A model generated the notes under the pieces. It did no database searches. It worked only from the letters and a program-made list of their open reading frames with translations, and had not been told where the DNA came from. Shown piece by piece: positions 17,874 through 25,959 of a DNA stretch of 64,000 bases (its first letter is position 1; every line of letters begins with the position of its first letter). The stretch covers positions 124,001 to 188,000 of the forward strand of contig WKFN01000016.1 of assembly GCA_014872805.1 (NCBI GenBank), given 5' to 3'. Origin of the DNA: Opacimonas sp014872805 (GTDB taxonomy: Bacteria; Pseudomonadota; Gammaproteobacteria; Enterobacterales; Alteromonadaceae). Made by a program: the position numbers and the translations under genes.

Positions 17874-18044
17874 TTATTCTTGCTTATTGTCTTCTTGTTC
17901 TTTGAGATGTCTGGCTTCCGCTTCTTTTCGGTCTTTGTATGATTGCGGTAGATCCATTCGTTTTGAATCTTTTAACAATAATAAATTTGAAATGATTAAG
18001 CCAAACACGACTAAGACAATAATCACAATAACAGTTGTGCTCAT
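17874..18044 (-). CDS. DUF2897-like small membrane protein
   Basis: A 56-residue product with one N-terminal membrane helix (about 4-24, rich in Val/Ile/Leu), then LLKDSKRMDLPQSYKDRKE and a charged tail. This is the layout of the DUF2897 small proteins. Its ATG overlaps the stop of the M15 carboxypeptidase gene (ATGA), a sign of translational coupling. In E. coli the small membrane protein gene ypfN follows dapE in the same yffB-dapE context and has a similar helix-plus-KDLKR pattern. No function is known. Confidence 0.8.
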   Translation of the reverse strand: MSTTVIVIIVLVVFGLIISNLLLLKDSKRMDLPQSYKDRKEAEARHLKEQEDNKQE

Positions 18045-18754
18045 ATTGAATCACCAAGAGAGTTGTTGTTAAGTATATATCGGTTATACACAATATCCAG
18101 GTTATTCAAAATGACTTGTGTGCCTGGTAAATTACTTTGCATTAATTGCTGATTAAGTGAAGCGAGAGGGAAATTTCTAATTATTTTTTGTGCCAAAGGG
18201 GCAAAACTGTAGTGCCATGGCTCTACACCAATACCACCATAGTCATGAGCATAGGGACGAATGAAATCAAATTTTTCAGCATTTGCTTCCATCCATGCGT
18301 TTAACTCACCACAAATCCCATCGGGCTGATATTCACTAGGTACTAATGCAAGACGCTGGTTTTTGTCATTTACCTGCCTTGCGTCATACACGTCAATATC
18401 TGTCCCCCAATGATGTCTCGAGGCACCAGGCAAAGCTGAAAAACGCAATATCGCATACATTTTATCAACGTCATTTAAGATATTTATATCAATTGCTTCT
18501 TCCTTGTCGTTCAGCGTAGGTCTTTCACCATACCACTTTCGCTGCCAAATCGAAAATTGCGCCTTAAAGCTTCGAAAACCAGAATAAATTTGACAGTCTA
18601 TACCATCCTCATTTGCGGCTTTTTGCATGTTTACAAAAGCCTCTCCTGCCTCTTTAATCAGAGCAAAATCACCGGAAACACCCAATGCGTTGAGTGTGGA
18701 CAAATCTGTTAAATGACTGTCTTCTAAACCCAGGATTTGTTCGTCAAGTAACAT
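18041..18754 (-). CDS. M15-family D-alanyl-D-alanine carboxypeptidase (VanY-like)
   Basis: A 237-residue zinc peptidase of the VanY/LAS type. The metal motif reads SRHHWGTDIDVYD (H114, D121) and the second His motif is EPWHYSF; FRSFKAQFSIW is the usual upstream segment. Family members trim D-Ala from peptidoglycan stems. No clear signal peptide is visible, so export or a cytoplasmic role is open. The ATG at 18754 lies two bases after the dapE stop; a longer reading from 18772 would run into dapE. It overlaps the following small gene by four bases. Confidence 0.85.
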   Translation of the reverse strand: MLLDEQILGLEDSHLTDLSTLNALGVSGDFALIKEAGEAFVNMQKAANEDGIDCQIYSGFRSFKAQFSIWQRKWYGERPTLNDKEEAIDINILNDVDKMYAILRFSALPGASRHHWGTDIDVYDARQVNDKNQRLALVPSEYQPDGICGELNAWMEANAEKFDFIRPYAHDYGGIGVEPWHYSFAPLAQKIIRNFPLASLNQQLMQSNLPGTQVILNNLDIVYNRYILNNNSLGDSI

Positions 18755-18756
18755 TA

Positions 18757-19893
18757 TTAATGACCCAAACAATGTTTCAGTATTTGATAATACATATCCG
18801 TCAGCAGCTCTAAATCAGCACAACTAACACGCTCATCTATTTGATGAATTGTGGCATTAATTGGCCCTAATTCAACAACTTGAGCGCCTGTGGGAGCAAT
18901 AAAACGACCATCAGAAGTTCCACCTGCCGTAGAAAGTTCAGGTGCTTTTCCGGTAATTGACTCAATAGCTGATACTGTTGCATCAACCAAAGTACCCGTT
19001 TCAGTTAAAAAAGGCTGTCCATTATAGGTCCAGTCAATCTCATATTTAAGATTATGTTTATCTAATATAGCCAACGTTCGTTCGATTAATGAAGCAAAGG
19101 TCTGTTCTGTGCAGAATCGAAAATTAAAACACAAGGTTGCCCTCCCAGGAACCACGTTTCCAGCACCTGTACCGGCATTCATGTTTGAAACTTGGAAGCT
19201 CGTAGGTGGAAATGCTGCATTACCTTCATCCCAAACGGTATTCGCCAATTCTGCTAGCGCAGGTGCAACCGCATGAATAGGATTTTCTGCGAGATGAGGG
19301 TAAGCTACATGACCTTGTTTACCAATGATGGTCAAGTCCCCCGTTAAGGAGCCACGGCGACCATACTTAACCACATCCCCAATATGAGATGTGCTTGAGG
19401 GCTCACCGACAATGCAATAGTCAATTTTTTCATTACGTGCCTCTAATGTATCAATTACCTTAGTTGTCCCGTTGATAAAAGGCCCTTCTTCATCTGAGGT
19501 AATTAAATAGGCAATAGAGCCTTTGTGATTCGGGTAATCGGCTATGAATCTTTCAGTGGCAACAACCATTGCCGCCAGAGAGCCTTTCATATCAGCTGCA
19601 CCTCGTCCCCAAATCATGCCATCTTCGATGTGTGCGTCAAATGGAGGATGACTCCATTGTGATTCTGGTCCCGTTGGGACCACATCGGTATGTCCAGCAA
19701 AACAAAAGACAGGGCCAGTTGTGCCTCTTCTTGCCCACATATTCGTTGTGTCATGAAATTGCATGGTTTCGATGTTAAAGCCAATCGGCTTCAGTCGCTC
19801 AGCCATCATCGGTTGGCAATTGGCATCATCTGGCGTGACTGAAGGTTGTTGGATAAGGGCTTGACACAGTGTGATGACAGGGGATTTACTCAT
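18757..19893 (-). CDS. dapE: Succinyl-diaminopimelate desuccinylase
   Basis: Hydrolyses N-succinyl-LL-diaminopimelate in lysine and peptidoglycan precursor synthesis; di-zinc enzyme. The 378-residue reading (MSKSPVITLCQALIQQPSVT) contains the metal and catalytic motifs CFAGHTDVVPTG, GRGAADMKGSLAAMV, TSDEEGP and TAGGTSDGRF, in family order. The ATG at 19893 overlaps the end of the upstream yffB-like gene by eight bases; an ATG at 19908 is the alternative and adds five residues. The yffB-dapE pair is conserved in E. coli. Confidence 0.94.
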   Translation of the reverse strand: MSKSPVITLCQALIQQPSVTPDDANCQPMMAERLKPIGFNIETMQFHDTTNMWARRGTTGPVFCFAGHTDVVPTGPESQWSHPPFDAHIEDGMIWGRGAADMKGSLAAMVVATERFIADYPNHKGSIAYLITSDEEGPFINGTTKVIDTLEARNEKIDYCIVGEPSSTSHIGDVVKYGRRGSLTGDLTIIGKQGHVAYPHLAENPIHAVAPALAELANTVWDEGNAAFPPTSFQVSNMNAGTGAGNVVPGRATLCFNFRFCTEQTFASLIERTLAILDKHNLKYEIDWTYNGQPFLTETGTLVDATVSAIESITGKAPELSTAGGTSDGRFIAPTGAQVVELGPINATIHQIDERVSCADLELLTDMYYQILKHCLGH

Positions 19894-20245
19894 TAAAAAA
19901 TCGCTCATATTGTTCAGATTTAAAACCGACTAAACTTTTTGATTTCGGGTTGTTTTGATGACAGAGGATAGGGCGTTTTATCATCGATGGATTTTCAACT
20001 AAAAGGTTAGGAGCCGTATCGACATCAAGTGATGCTTTGACTGAGTCATCAAGTTTGCGATAAGTCGTGCCGCGTTTATTTACTATCGTATCAAGACCGT
20101 GTTGTTCAATTTGTTCAATCAGCCATTCGCGCTTCGGAGGAAGTTTTTTATAATCATAAAACTCATAACTGATGTTGTTGGCCTCTAACCATTTTAAAGA
20201 TTTTTTTACTGAATCGCAGTTCTTTATACCGAAGACTGTTATCAT
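19886..20245 (-). CDS. ArsC/Spx-family protein, YffB-like
   Basis: A 119-residue thioredoxin-fold protein of the ArsC superfamily starting MITVFGIKNCDSVKKSLKWL, with ArsC-like KRPILCH near the middle-end. Length and position directly before dapE match E. coli YffB, which has no confirmed arsenate reductase role. An upstream in-frame ATG at 20281 would add 12 residues not seen in the family, so 20245 is chosen. Confidence 0.85.
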   Translation of the reverse strand: MITVFGIKNCDSVKKSLKWLEANNISYEFYDYKKLPPKREWLIEQIEQHGLDTIVNKRGTTYRKLDDSVKASLDVDTAPNLLVENPSMIKRPILCHQNNPKSKSLVGFKSEQYERFFNE

Positions 20246-20345
20246 AATAGGAAAATTTGTATTGATTATTATATCATGCAAGTGTAATCAATTATCATAT
20301 GAAATTCATTAATAATTCTTGGGTAATCAGGTCGTTTGTTTTTGT

Positions 20346-20359
20346 AAGATATGTCTTAC
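20346..20359. promoter_or_regulatory. Possible operator, AAGATATGTCTTAC
   Basis: This 14-base element differs by one base from AAGATATATCTTAC at 25737-25750, in front of the two-component kinase gene. It lies within the larger inverted repeat 20344-20359. A shared regulator, perhaps the NarL-type protein encoded at 24030-24680, is an inference only. Confidence 0.35.
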
Positions 20360-20374
20360 TCTCCTTGTTGATAA

Positions 20375-20397
20375 TTATCCACTAGATCTGTGGATAA
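20375..20397. promoter_or_regulatory. Pair of inverted DnaA-box-like sites
   Basis: TTATCCACT (20375-20383, eight of nine consensus bases) and, on the other strand, TTATCCACA (20389-20397, perfect consensus) face each other across a short spacer containing AGATCT. Such clusters bind DnaA at origins, at DARS/datA-like sites and in DnaA-regulated promoters. No dnaA, dnaN or gidA gene is near, so a chromosomal origin is unlikely. Confidence 0.5.
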
Positions 20398-20720
20398 CTT
20401 TGTGAATACTGTTTGGATTTATACTTTCGTTGTACATTATTTCGTGTTTGTCATTAGATTGTATAAAAAACAAACTGATTTTGTTTCGTTTTTTTTGAAA
20501 ATACCTCGAAGACCAATTAAATTAAGGGGTACAAAGAATCAATAGGATGGGTATTTTTTTCAAAGTGAACTAAATCAATTTCAAACATATATTATATGAG
20601 CCAGCATAGAATGTATTTGTGAGATATGTATGGTGTGGATTAAATTTTTAGATATGTACAAATTGTAAGCATACGCCTACACCTTTAAACCATGCAATCA
20701 ACCCAAAAAAGGAAGAAGTC

Positions 20721-21791
20721 TTGCTTGATATATACTCAGGTCCCTATGCCAAACAAAAAATTAGAGAAAATGGCTTCAATGCAGAATTGTTTGACACTAT
20801 CTTAGGCGCATCAGGTGGACCAAAATGGTTTGTCTTAGCAGGTTTGGATCGGATTTTAGTCAGTGAATTTTTCGCCACTTGCAATCAATCCATCGACGTA
20901 ATCGGAACTTCAGCAGGGGCTTTTCGTGCCGCCTGTATGTGTCAACGAGACTCGCGCGCAGCCATTGATCGTTTAGCGCATTTTTACTCAAATACCGTTT
21001 ACTCTGACAAGCCTTCTCCGGCCGAAATATCGCAAAGTGCTGCAGATATTTTGGCAAAAATGCTGGGTGCGACGGGGATTCAAGAAATTTTAACCAATTC
21101 AAGATTCAAAGCTCACTTTATCGTTGCGCGCTGTAAAGGCTTGGTCGCTAGTGAAAACAGCAAACTTCAAATGTTAGGTTTAATCCAAAGTGCGTTTGCT
21201 AATATTCGCTCAAGAACTCGGTTAACTCGATATTTTGATCGTGTTACATTTGGCACTCAGCCATTGAACATCATTGATCCTTACCGTTTAGGTAATCAAT
21301 TTGTACCATTAACTGAAGACAACCTTGAGCCTGCGTTGCTGGCAAGTGGTTCTATACCCATGGTTATGAGTGGTATCTCAGATATTCCTGGGGCAGGACA
21401 AGGGATGTATCGCGATGGTGGTATCACGGATTACCACTTTGATTTGCAATTCTCTGAGCATCAAAAAAAAGGGGGGTTAACGTTATATCCGCATTTTTAT
21501 CCACGTCCTATCACAGGTTGGTTTGATAAGCGCCTTACGCATAGAATACCCCATGCTGCTTCATACGATAATGTGGTCATGCTAGTGCCGAGTCGAGAGT
21601 TTGTTGCGTCCTTGCCGTATGGCAAAATCTCCGATCGCAATGATTTTGCAAAGATGACTCCTGAACAAAGGATCCCATATTGGCAAACTATTTTAAGTGA
21701 ATCAGATCGTCTAGCTGAGTATTTTTTTGATGCGATAAAAACGGGGCGAATCGTTGATGAAATAAAAGATTTTGAATTTGCTGTCAAATAA
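20721..21791 (+). CDS. Patatin-like phospholipase family protein
   Basis: A 356-residue patatin-fold hydrolase. It has an oxyanion-type glycine stretch GASGGPKW near residue 30, the nucleophile motif GTSAGAFR (GxSxG) and the catalytic Asp in RDGGITDYH, giving a Ser-Asp dyad. No signal peptide is visible. The start is TTG at 20721, supported by AAGGAAG at 20708-20714; the next ATG is far inside the domain. Substrate unknown; the family includes phospholipases and other acyl hydrolases. The upstream region carries repeated motifs. Confidence 0.85.
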   Translation: MLDIYSGPYAKQKIRENGFNAELFDTILGASGGPKWFVLAGLDRILVSEFFATCNQSIDVIGTSAGAFRAACMCQRDSRAAIDRLAHFYSNTVYSDKPSPAEISQSAADILAKMLGATGIQEILTNSRFKAHFIVARCKGLVASENSKLQMLGLIQSAFANIRSRTRLTRYFDRVTFGTQPLNIIDPYRLGNQFVPLTEDNLEPALLASGSIPMVMSGISDIPGAGQGMYRDGGITDYHFDLQFSEHQKKGGLTLYPHFYPRPITGWFDKRLTHRIPHAASYDNVVMLVPSREFVASLPYGKISDRNDFAKMTPEQRIPYWQTILSESDRLAEYFFDAIKTGRIVDEIKDFEFAVK

Positions 21792-21812
21792 TGAGCAATT
21801 TACAGTTAATGC

Positions 21813-21840
21813 TTGCACAGCAACATTTAAAATGTATAAT
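21813..21840 (+). promoter_or_regulatory. Promoter of tRNA-Val
   Basis: TTGCAC (21813-21818) and TATAAT (21835-21840) are separated by 16 bases, and the tRNA begins 17 bases after the -10 element. The stretch between is GC-rich (GCACCTCGAC), as in discriminators of stringently controlled stable-RNA promoters. Confidence 0.75.
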
Positions 21841-21856
21841 GCACCTCGACTTCGGG

Positions 21857-21933
21857 AGGACTGTAGCTCAGTTGGTTAGAGCGCATCGTTGACATCGATG
21901 AGGTCGGCGATTCGAATTCGCCCAGTCCTACCA
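21857..21933 (+). tRNA. tRNA-Val, anticodon GAC
   Basis: A 77-base cloverleaf: acceptor AGGACTG/CAGTCCT, D-arm GCTC...GAGC, anticodon stem CATCG/CGATG around loop TTGACAT, and T-arm GGCGA/TCGCC around TTCGAAT, with an encoded CCA. Anticodon GAC reads GUC and GUU valine codons. It is single, not part of a tRNA cluster. Confidence 0.95.
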
Positions 21934-22017
21934 AATCTCTCCTCCTTTCTCTTTCGTACTTGTTTTCAAGCATTGCAACTGATAATTTGTCTTCAATTAT
22001 TTAATACGGTTCATTGT

Positions 22018-24003
22018 ATGTTGAAAGCAAAGTTTACGCTCGTTTGTGGAACTCTATTTTTATTCTCTTGTGGTGGAAGTTCCTCATCGAATTCTGTTGT
22101 TTCACCACCGTCTCCGGTTGTGTTACCTGACATTCAACCACCAACGTTATCCGTTGCGAAACTCAAACCAGCGAGTGCGACAGAATTACATACGCAATTA
22201 ACTAATGGACTGTATTACCAGAATACATCGACGCGAACAACATCGTTATCGGTAGTACCTAATATGTCGGATTCAGAAGCCACAGCAACGCCTTCATTTT
22301 CACAAACCATCACGCAAGAATCCGGTGTCGACGAAGCCGATATCATTAAATACAATGGTGAATGGTTATTTATTACCACCCCAGAGCACAATACAGTGAG
22401 AGCGTTAAGAAGAGAAGCTGATGGCACATTAAGCTCGTCACAATATGTGGCATTAGGTTTAGAAGAGGGGACTTATATTAATGGACTATATCTATCTGCG
22501 GATCATTTATCTGTATTAAGCCGAAAAACGTCTTTTTCAGAGCAAGCATTTGCGGACTTTTGGTCTCCGAATGCAGAGAGGTTTACTTTATCTATTGTCG
22601 ACTTGAACTCGGCACAGGGTTCACAAACACTCCCCTCGAATGATGAAATACAAACAATACAGTTTGATGGGAATTTGATTACCAGTCGTCGCGTAGGCAA
22701 TCAACTTATCTTATTGAGTACTTATTGGCCGAGCAATGTTACGCTTCCTGTTGCAACGACTGACACACAGCGCCAAGCTAATCTTGAAACACTTTCTGCG
22801 ATGCCAGTGGCTCAGTTTTTACCTACTTATGAGATGAATGATATACGGGAGGCATTAGTTGATGAAGCTTCCTGTTTTATCCCTGAGGATGCAACTGAGT
22901 TGAATGGTTATAGTGGTGTGGTAACGTTAACGACCATAGATATTGCTGAGCCTACGCGGATTAACTCAATCTGTGTCAACGGTATGTACGACGGTATTTA
23001 TGCGGCACAAAGCGACTTGGTGCTATTTGGGCAAAATTATGTTGTCGATGCCCAAGGTGACTATGCAGAGCAAACTGTGTTGCATCACTTTGCTGTTGCC
23101 AATGGAGCCATTGCATACAATGGGAGTGCTAATCTGGCTGGTCGATTAGATTGGAACCAACCACACTTGCGCTTATCTATTTTTGATCAACAGCTTAGAG
23201 TCGTGACCACCGAATCGACTCAAGATGTCACAGATCGCTTTGATCATCAATTTTATTCGCTCAGCTTATCCGCCCAAGATAGAACATTACCGGTGTTAGG
23301 AAGGTTACCAAATTCGACGTTTCCTCAAGCAATTGGCAAGCCAAACGAAGACATCACCGCAGTACGCTTTTTTGGAGATAGAGCTTACGTGGTGACATTT
23401 GAACGAATCGATCCTCTGTACGTCCTGGATCTGAGTGTACCCGAGCAACCCTTTATTGCTGGTGAACTAGAAATCCCAGGCTATTCATCTTATCTTTTAC
23501 CATTGAGTTCTGAATATTTACTCGGCATTGGACAAAATATCGATCCCAATCGTTTTATCATGCAGGGAGATTTGGCTACTTCCATGCCTGCACCGATAGC
23601 AGAAGGAGCAAAAATTGCTCTATTTGATGTGTCTACGGATACACCTCGGCTAGTCAATGAAGTGGTCTATGAACAGGGGGCCACACCGGCAGAGTTTGAT
23701 TATAAGGCCATCACCTATTTACCATTATCGTCTGCTGACATTCGGATTGGCTTACCCGTTCAAAGTTGGTCAAACGATAACGACATTTGGCGCACCGAGA
23801 GTCGTTTGGAGTTATTACAGATCACACTCGAAAATGGAGGTGTCATAGATAGTCATGGACAGATTCAGTCACCAGAAGACACCCAATGGAGCGTTTGGCG
23901 AGACCGAGCCGTGTTTGTAGATGACGATATTTATTACATTCATCATGGGGCGGTATATCATGCTATGTGGTCCGCACCTTCGGTATTAGTTGGAAGATAC
24001 TAA
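22018..24003 (+). CDS. Secreted lipoprotein with C-terminal beta-propeller domain
   Basis: A 661-residue protein starting MLKAKFTLVCGTLFLFSC, a signal peptide ending in a lipobox (FS-C), then a Ser/Pro-rich linker. The segment ITQESGVDEADIIKYNGEW is the hallmark of the beta-propeller domain family of secreted proteins (Pfam Beta_propel type), and repeated blade-like strands follow to the end. Probably surface- or periplasm-anchored; the ligand is unknown. The frame extends back into the tRNA, but the lipoprotein signal fixes the start at 22018. It has no operon partner: the next genes are convergent. Confidence 0.82.
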   Translation: MLKAKFTLVCGTLFLFSCGGSSSSNSVVSPPSPVVLPDIQPPTLSVAKLKPASATELHTQLTNGLYYQNTSTRTTSLSVVPNMSDSEATATPSFSQTITQESGVDEADIIKYNGEWLFITTPEHNTVRALRREADGTLSSSQYVALGLEEGTYINGLYLSADHLSVLSRKTSFSEQAFADFWSPNAERFTLSIVDLNSAQGSQTLPSNDEIQTIQFDGNLITSRRVGNQLILLSTYWPSNVTLPVATTDTQRQANLETLSAMPVAQFLPTYEMNDIREALVDEASCFIPEDATELNGYSGVVTLTTIDIAEPTRINSICVNGMYDGIYAAQSDLVLFGQNYVVDAQGDYAEQTVLHHFAVANGAIAYNGSANLAGRLDWNQPHLRLSIFDQQLRVVTTESTQDVTDRFDHQFYSLSLSAQDRTLPVLGRLPNSTFPQAIGKPNEDITAVRFFGDRAYVVTFERIDPLYVLDLSVPEQPFIAGELEIPGYSSYLLPLSSEYLLGIGQNIDPNRFIMQGDLATSMPAPIAEGAKIALFDVSTDTPRLVNEVVYEQGATPAEFDYKAITYLPLSSADIRIGLPVQSWSNDNDIWRTESRLELLQITLENGGVIDSHGQIQSPEDTQWSVWRDRAVFVDDDIYYIHHGAVYHAMWSAPSVLVGRY

Positions 24004-24029
24004 ATCTTAACGTTATCGAGTAGGGATTT

Positions 24030-24680
24030 TTAGCGTTGTAAATATCCTTGTGATAGGGCAATGTGGACCAATTCAGCAAGATCTTTGATGGCCAGCTTTT
24101 GTTTGATTTGCGTAAGGGTATTGGCAACAGTTTTTTCATTGATCCCCAATGCTTGAGCCACGTTTTGTTTGTTTTGGCCATGGGCAATTGCCAAAAATAT
24201 ATCAAATTCTCTTTCGGTAAGCAGTTTACCGAGATTGGGTTGTTCAGAGAGTTCTGCGCTGGCTAATTTGCTGGCAATTTCAGGCGTTAGATAAGCTTTG
24301 CCATTTAGAACCGTCGTAATAGCGGCTTGCATCATCTTTGGTTCACTGCGCTTACTGATATAGCCTAACGCACCCGTTTGCATAGCCTGTTGAATCAGAC
24401 TCGGTTCATCATACATACTAAAAAACAAAATTTTGATGTCAGGTTGTGACTGTAATAACTTTGTCGCCAGTGAGATCCCCGACATTCCACCTAAATTAAT
24501 ATCTAAAACAGCTAAAGAAAATGCCCGAGATGAGGCTATTGCTAGAGCATCCTCACCGGATGCTGATTCTTGCACCACCGCATCAGGATAGAGCATTTGT
24601 ACCAATGCACTATAGCCTTGACGAACCACAGAGTGATCATCAACAAGTAAAATGTGCATGAGGGAGTCTGTATTGGTCAT
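24030..24680 (-). CDS. NarL/LuxR-family response regulator
   Basis: A 216-residue two-component regulator: receiver domain (about 8-125) with the phospho-acceptor in LAVLDINLGG (D60) and a C-terminal LuxR-type helix-turn-helix (about 152-212, LLTEREFDIFLAIAHGQ ... NEKTVANTLTQIKQKL). The start at 24680 is preceded by AAGGA about ten bases upstream at the end of the kinase gene. It is encoded six bases after its likely partner kinase. Targets are unknown. Confidence 0.93.
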   Translation of the reverse strand: MTNTDSLMHILLVDDHSVVRQGYSALVQMLYPDAVVQESASGEDALAIASSRAFSLAVLDINLGGMSGISLATKLLQSQPDIKILFFSMYDEPSLIQQAMQTGALGYISKRSEPKMMQAAITTVLNGKAYLTPEIASKLASAELSEQPNLGKLLTEREFDIFLAIAHGQNKQNVAQALGINEKTVANTLTQIKQKLAIKDLAELVHIALSQGYLQR

Positions 24681-24686
24681 ATTTGA

Positions 24687-25718
24687 TCAATCCTTCTTAA
24701 AACTTATACTGATACGTGTACCAACGTTGGGCTGACTGATGATATTCAGATCACATTCGGCAATTCTGGCTCGTTCTTGTATTGAGTGAAAACCGACCCC
24801 TGATTTTACCTTATTAGGGTTAAAGCCAAGCCCATTATCTTTTATCTCAATCAACACCACATCATTGTTGCCCGATAGGGTGCATACTATCTCAGATGCT
24901 TGGGAATGACGCAAAGCATTTTGAATGGCTTCTTGGCAAATTCTAAATATTTGAATATCACGATCTTCATCGTCAAACCAAGTGTCGAGTTGATCATTCA
25001 GTTGAATAGGTATATCGGCATTTTCGTTGGCTGCTGCAATAAATTGCGCCAATCCCTTTTCAAATCCCAGACGACTAAGCATAACTGGATGTAGGGAGTT
25101 GATTAAATTTCTTGTATCTTCTTTTAGTGCCTCACACATAGTCGAGATTTTGTTTGCTATGTTTAACACATCATTACTCGTACCTGGCGTCGCTTGCAGC
25201 ATATATGCATTGACGTGGATCCCACTGATGATTTGACTGACATTATCATGTAATTCCATGGCCAAGTGACGGCGTTCTTGCTCTTGGATGTGAACTAATT
25301 GCTGTTGGATGCGATGAATGGTTTGTTCTTTTTCGTTGAGTACGCGTTTTACGCTGTATAGAGTTAAAAATAACGCCAAGGCAAATAAAGCGAAAAATAG
25401 AGCAATGGTGAATGCGATTTCATCGAGTTCAGAGGAACCATCTGGCAAAACATAATAATGCTTTCCCTGATAAATAAAGTGGGGCGCTTGATCCTGAAAT
25501 TGATTTGAAATTCGTACGTGTCGACTGCGAGTCAAAAACTCATATAAGGTCTCAGGCGGCGTGTCTCGCTCTATGAGTAACTGGGCATTATTAAGTGCAT
25601 TTTGAGTTTCTAACGTTACATCGTGGTTAGATAACTGCCAAAAACTGACGGTTGACACAATAAATACTAAACTGAAGATTAATATAATAAATAAATGTAA
25701 TCGAGCAGTAGTATTCAT
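24687..25718 (-). CDS. NarX-type sensor histidine kinase
   Basis: A 343-residue membrane kinase: membrane helices near 8-28 and 102-122 flank a short periplasmic sensor region of about 70 residues with no recognised domain. A HisKA_3 dimerisation domain follows (ERRHLAMELHDNVSQ, H157), then an HATPase domain with QEAIQNALRHS (N box) and KDNGLGF (G box). Paired with the downstream response regulator. Two adjoining perfect palindromes lie upstream. Confidence 0.92.
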   Translation of the reverse strand: MNTTARLHLFIILIFSLVFIVSTVSFWQLSNHDVTLETQNALNNAQLLIERDTPPETLYEFLTRSRHVRISNQFQDQAPHFIYQGKHYYVLPDGSSELDEIAFTIALFFALFALALFLTLYSVKRVLNEKEQTIHRIQQQLVHIQEQERRHLAMELHDNVSQIISGIHVNAYMLQATPGTSNDVLNIANKISTMCEALKEDTRNLINSLHPVMLSRLGFEKGLAQFIAAANENADIPIQLNDQLDTWFDDEDRDIQIFRICQEAIQNALRHSQASEIVCTLSGNNDVVLIEIKDNGLGFNPNKVKSGVGFHSIQERARIAECDLNIISQPNVGTRISISFKKD

Positions 25719-25736
25719 TGCATTGTTCGTTTAGTG

Positions 25737-25758
25737 AAGATATATCTTACAATTGTAA
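25737..25758. promoter_or_regulatory. Two overlapping perfect palindromes upstream of the kinase gene
   Basis: AAGATATATCTT (25737-25748) and TTACAATTGTAA (25747-25758) are both perfect 12-base palindromes sharing two bases, 19-40 bases upstream of the kinase start. This looks like a double operator, possibly for autoregulation. The first matches an element before the patatin-like gene. Confidence 0.45.
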
Positions 25759-25788
25759 CAGATACTCAAGCACAAAAAATTAAAATTT

Positions 25789-25959
25789 TTATGTCGTTGG
25801 CGAGCCCTGTAAGAAGGGTTTTATCCACCCAAAATGTTGTTTTTGGATACTCATGATCTCAACACAAACTTTCTTCTGGTCAATGTACAAGAGGCTCTCA
25901 TCACCTTCCAGTCGGCGACATTGAGCATAGAGAAAACAATTCTTGCCACGTTGTGACAT
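25789..25959 (-). CDS. Possible small protein, 56 residues, unknown
   Basis: An ATG-initiated frame overlapping the 3' end of the DUF3080 gene by 59 bases in another frame and running well beyond it. The product (MSQRGKNCFLYAQCRRLEGD ... FGWIKPFLQGSPTT) has two close cysteines, mixed charged and aromatic residues and no low-complexity bias, so it reads like a real protein. I do not recognise it. No clear ribosome-binding site was found. It could instead be an out-of-frame remnant. Confidence 0.35.
   Translation of the reverse strand: MSQRGKNCFLYAQCRRLEGDESLLYIDQKKVCVEIMSIQKQHFGWIKPFLQGSPTT

Larger units (their letters stand above)
20282..20720. other. AT-rich intergenic region with DnaA boxes and repeated motifs
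   Basis: About 440 bases with no gene that I can support. It holds an inverted repeat GTAAGA-TATG-TCTTAC (20344-20359), a pair of inverted DnaA-box-like sequences (20375-20397), two copies of AGATATGTA 28 bases apart (20622-20630 and 20650-20658), and an AAGGAAGAAG ribosome-binding sequence just before the lipase start. It probably carries the promoters of both flanking divergent units, but no -35/-10 pair stands out. Confidence 0.55.

Noticed and set aside
20282..20720. A chromosomal replication origin at the DnaA-box pair
   Set aside because: Only two good boxes are present and no origin-linked genes (dnaA, dnaN, gidA, mioC) are adjacent.
21857..22017. A genomic-island attachment site at tRNA-Val
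   Set aside because: No integrase gene follows the tRNA and no repeat of its 3' end was noticed nearby; the downstream gene resembles its neighbours in composition.
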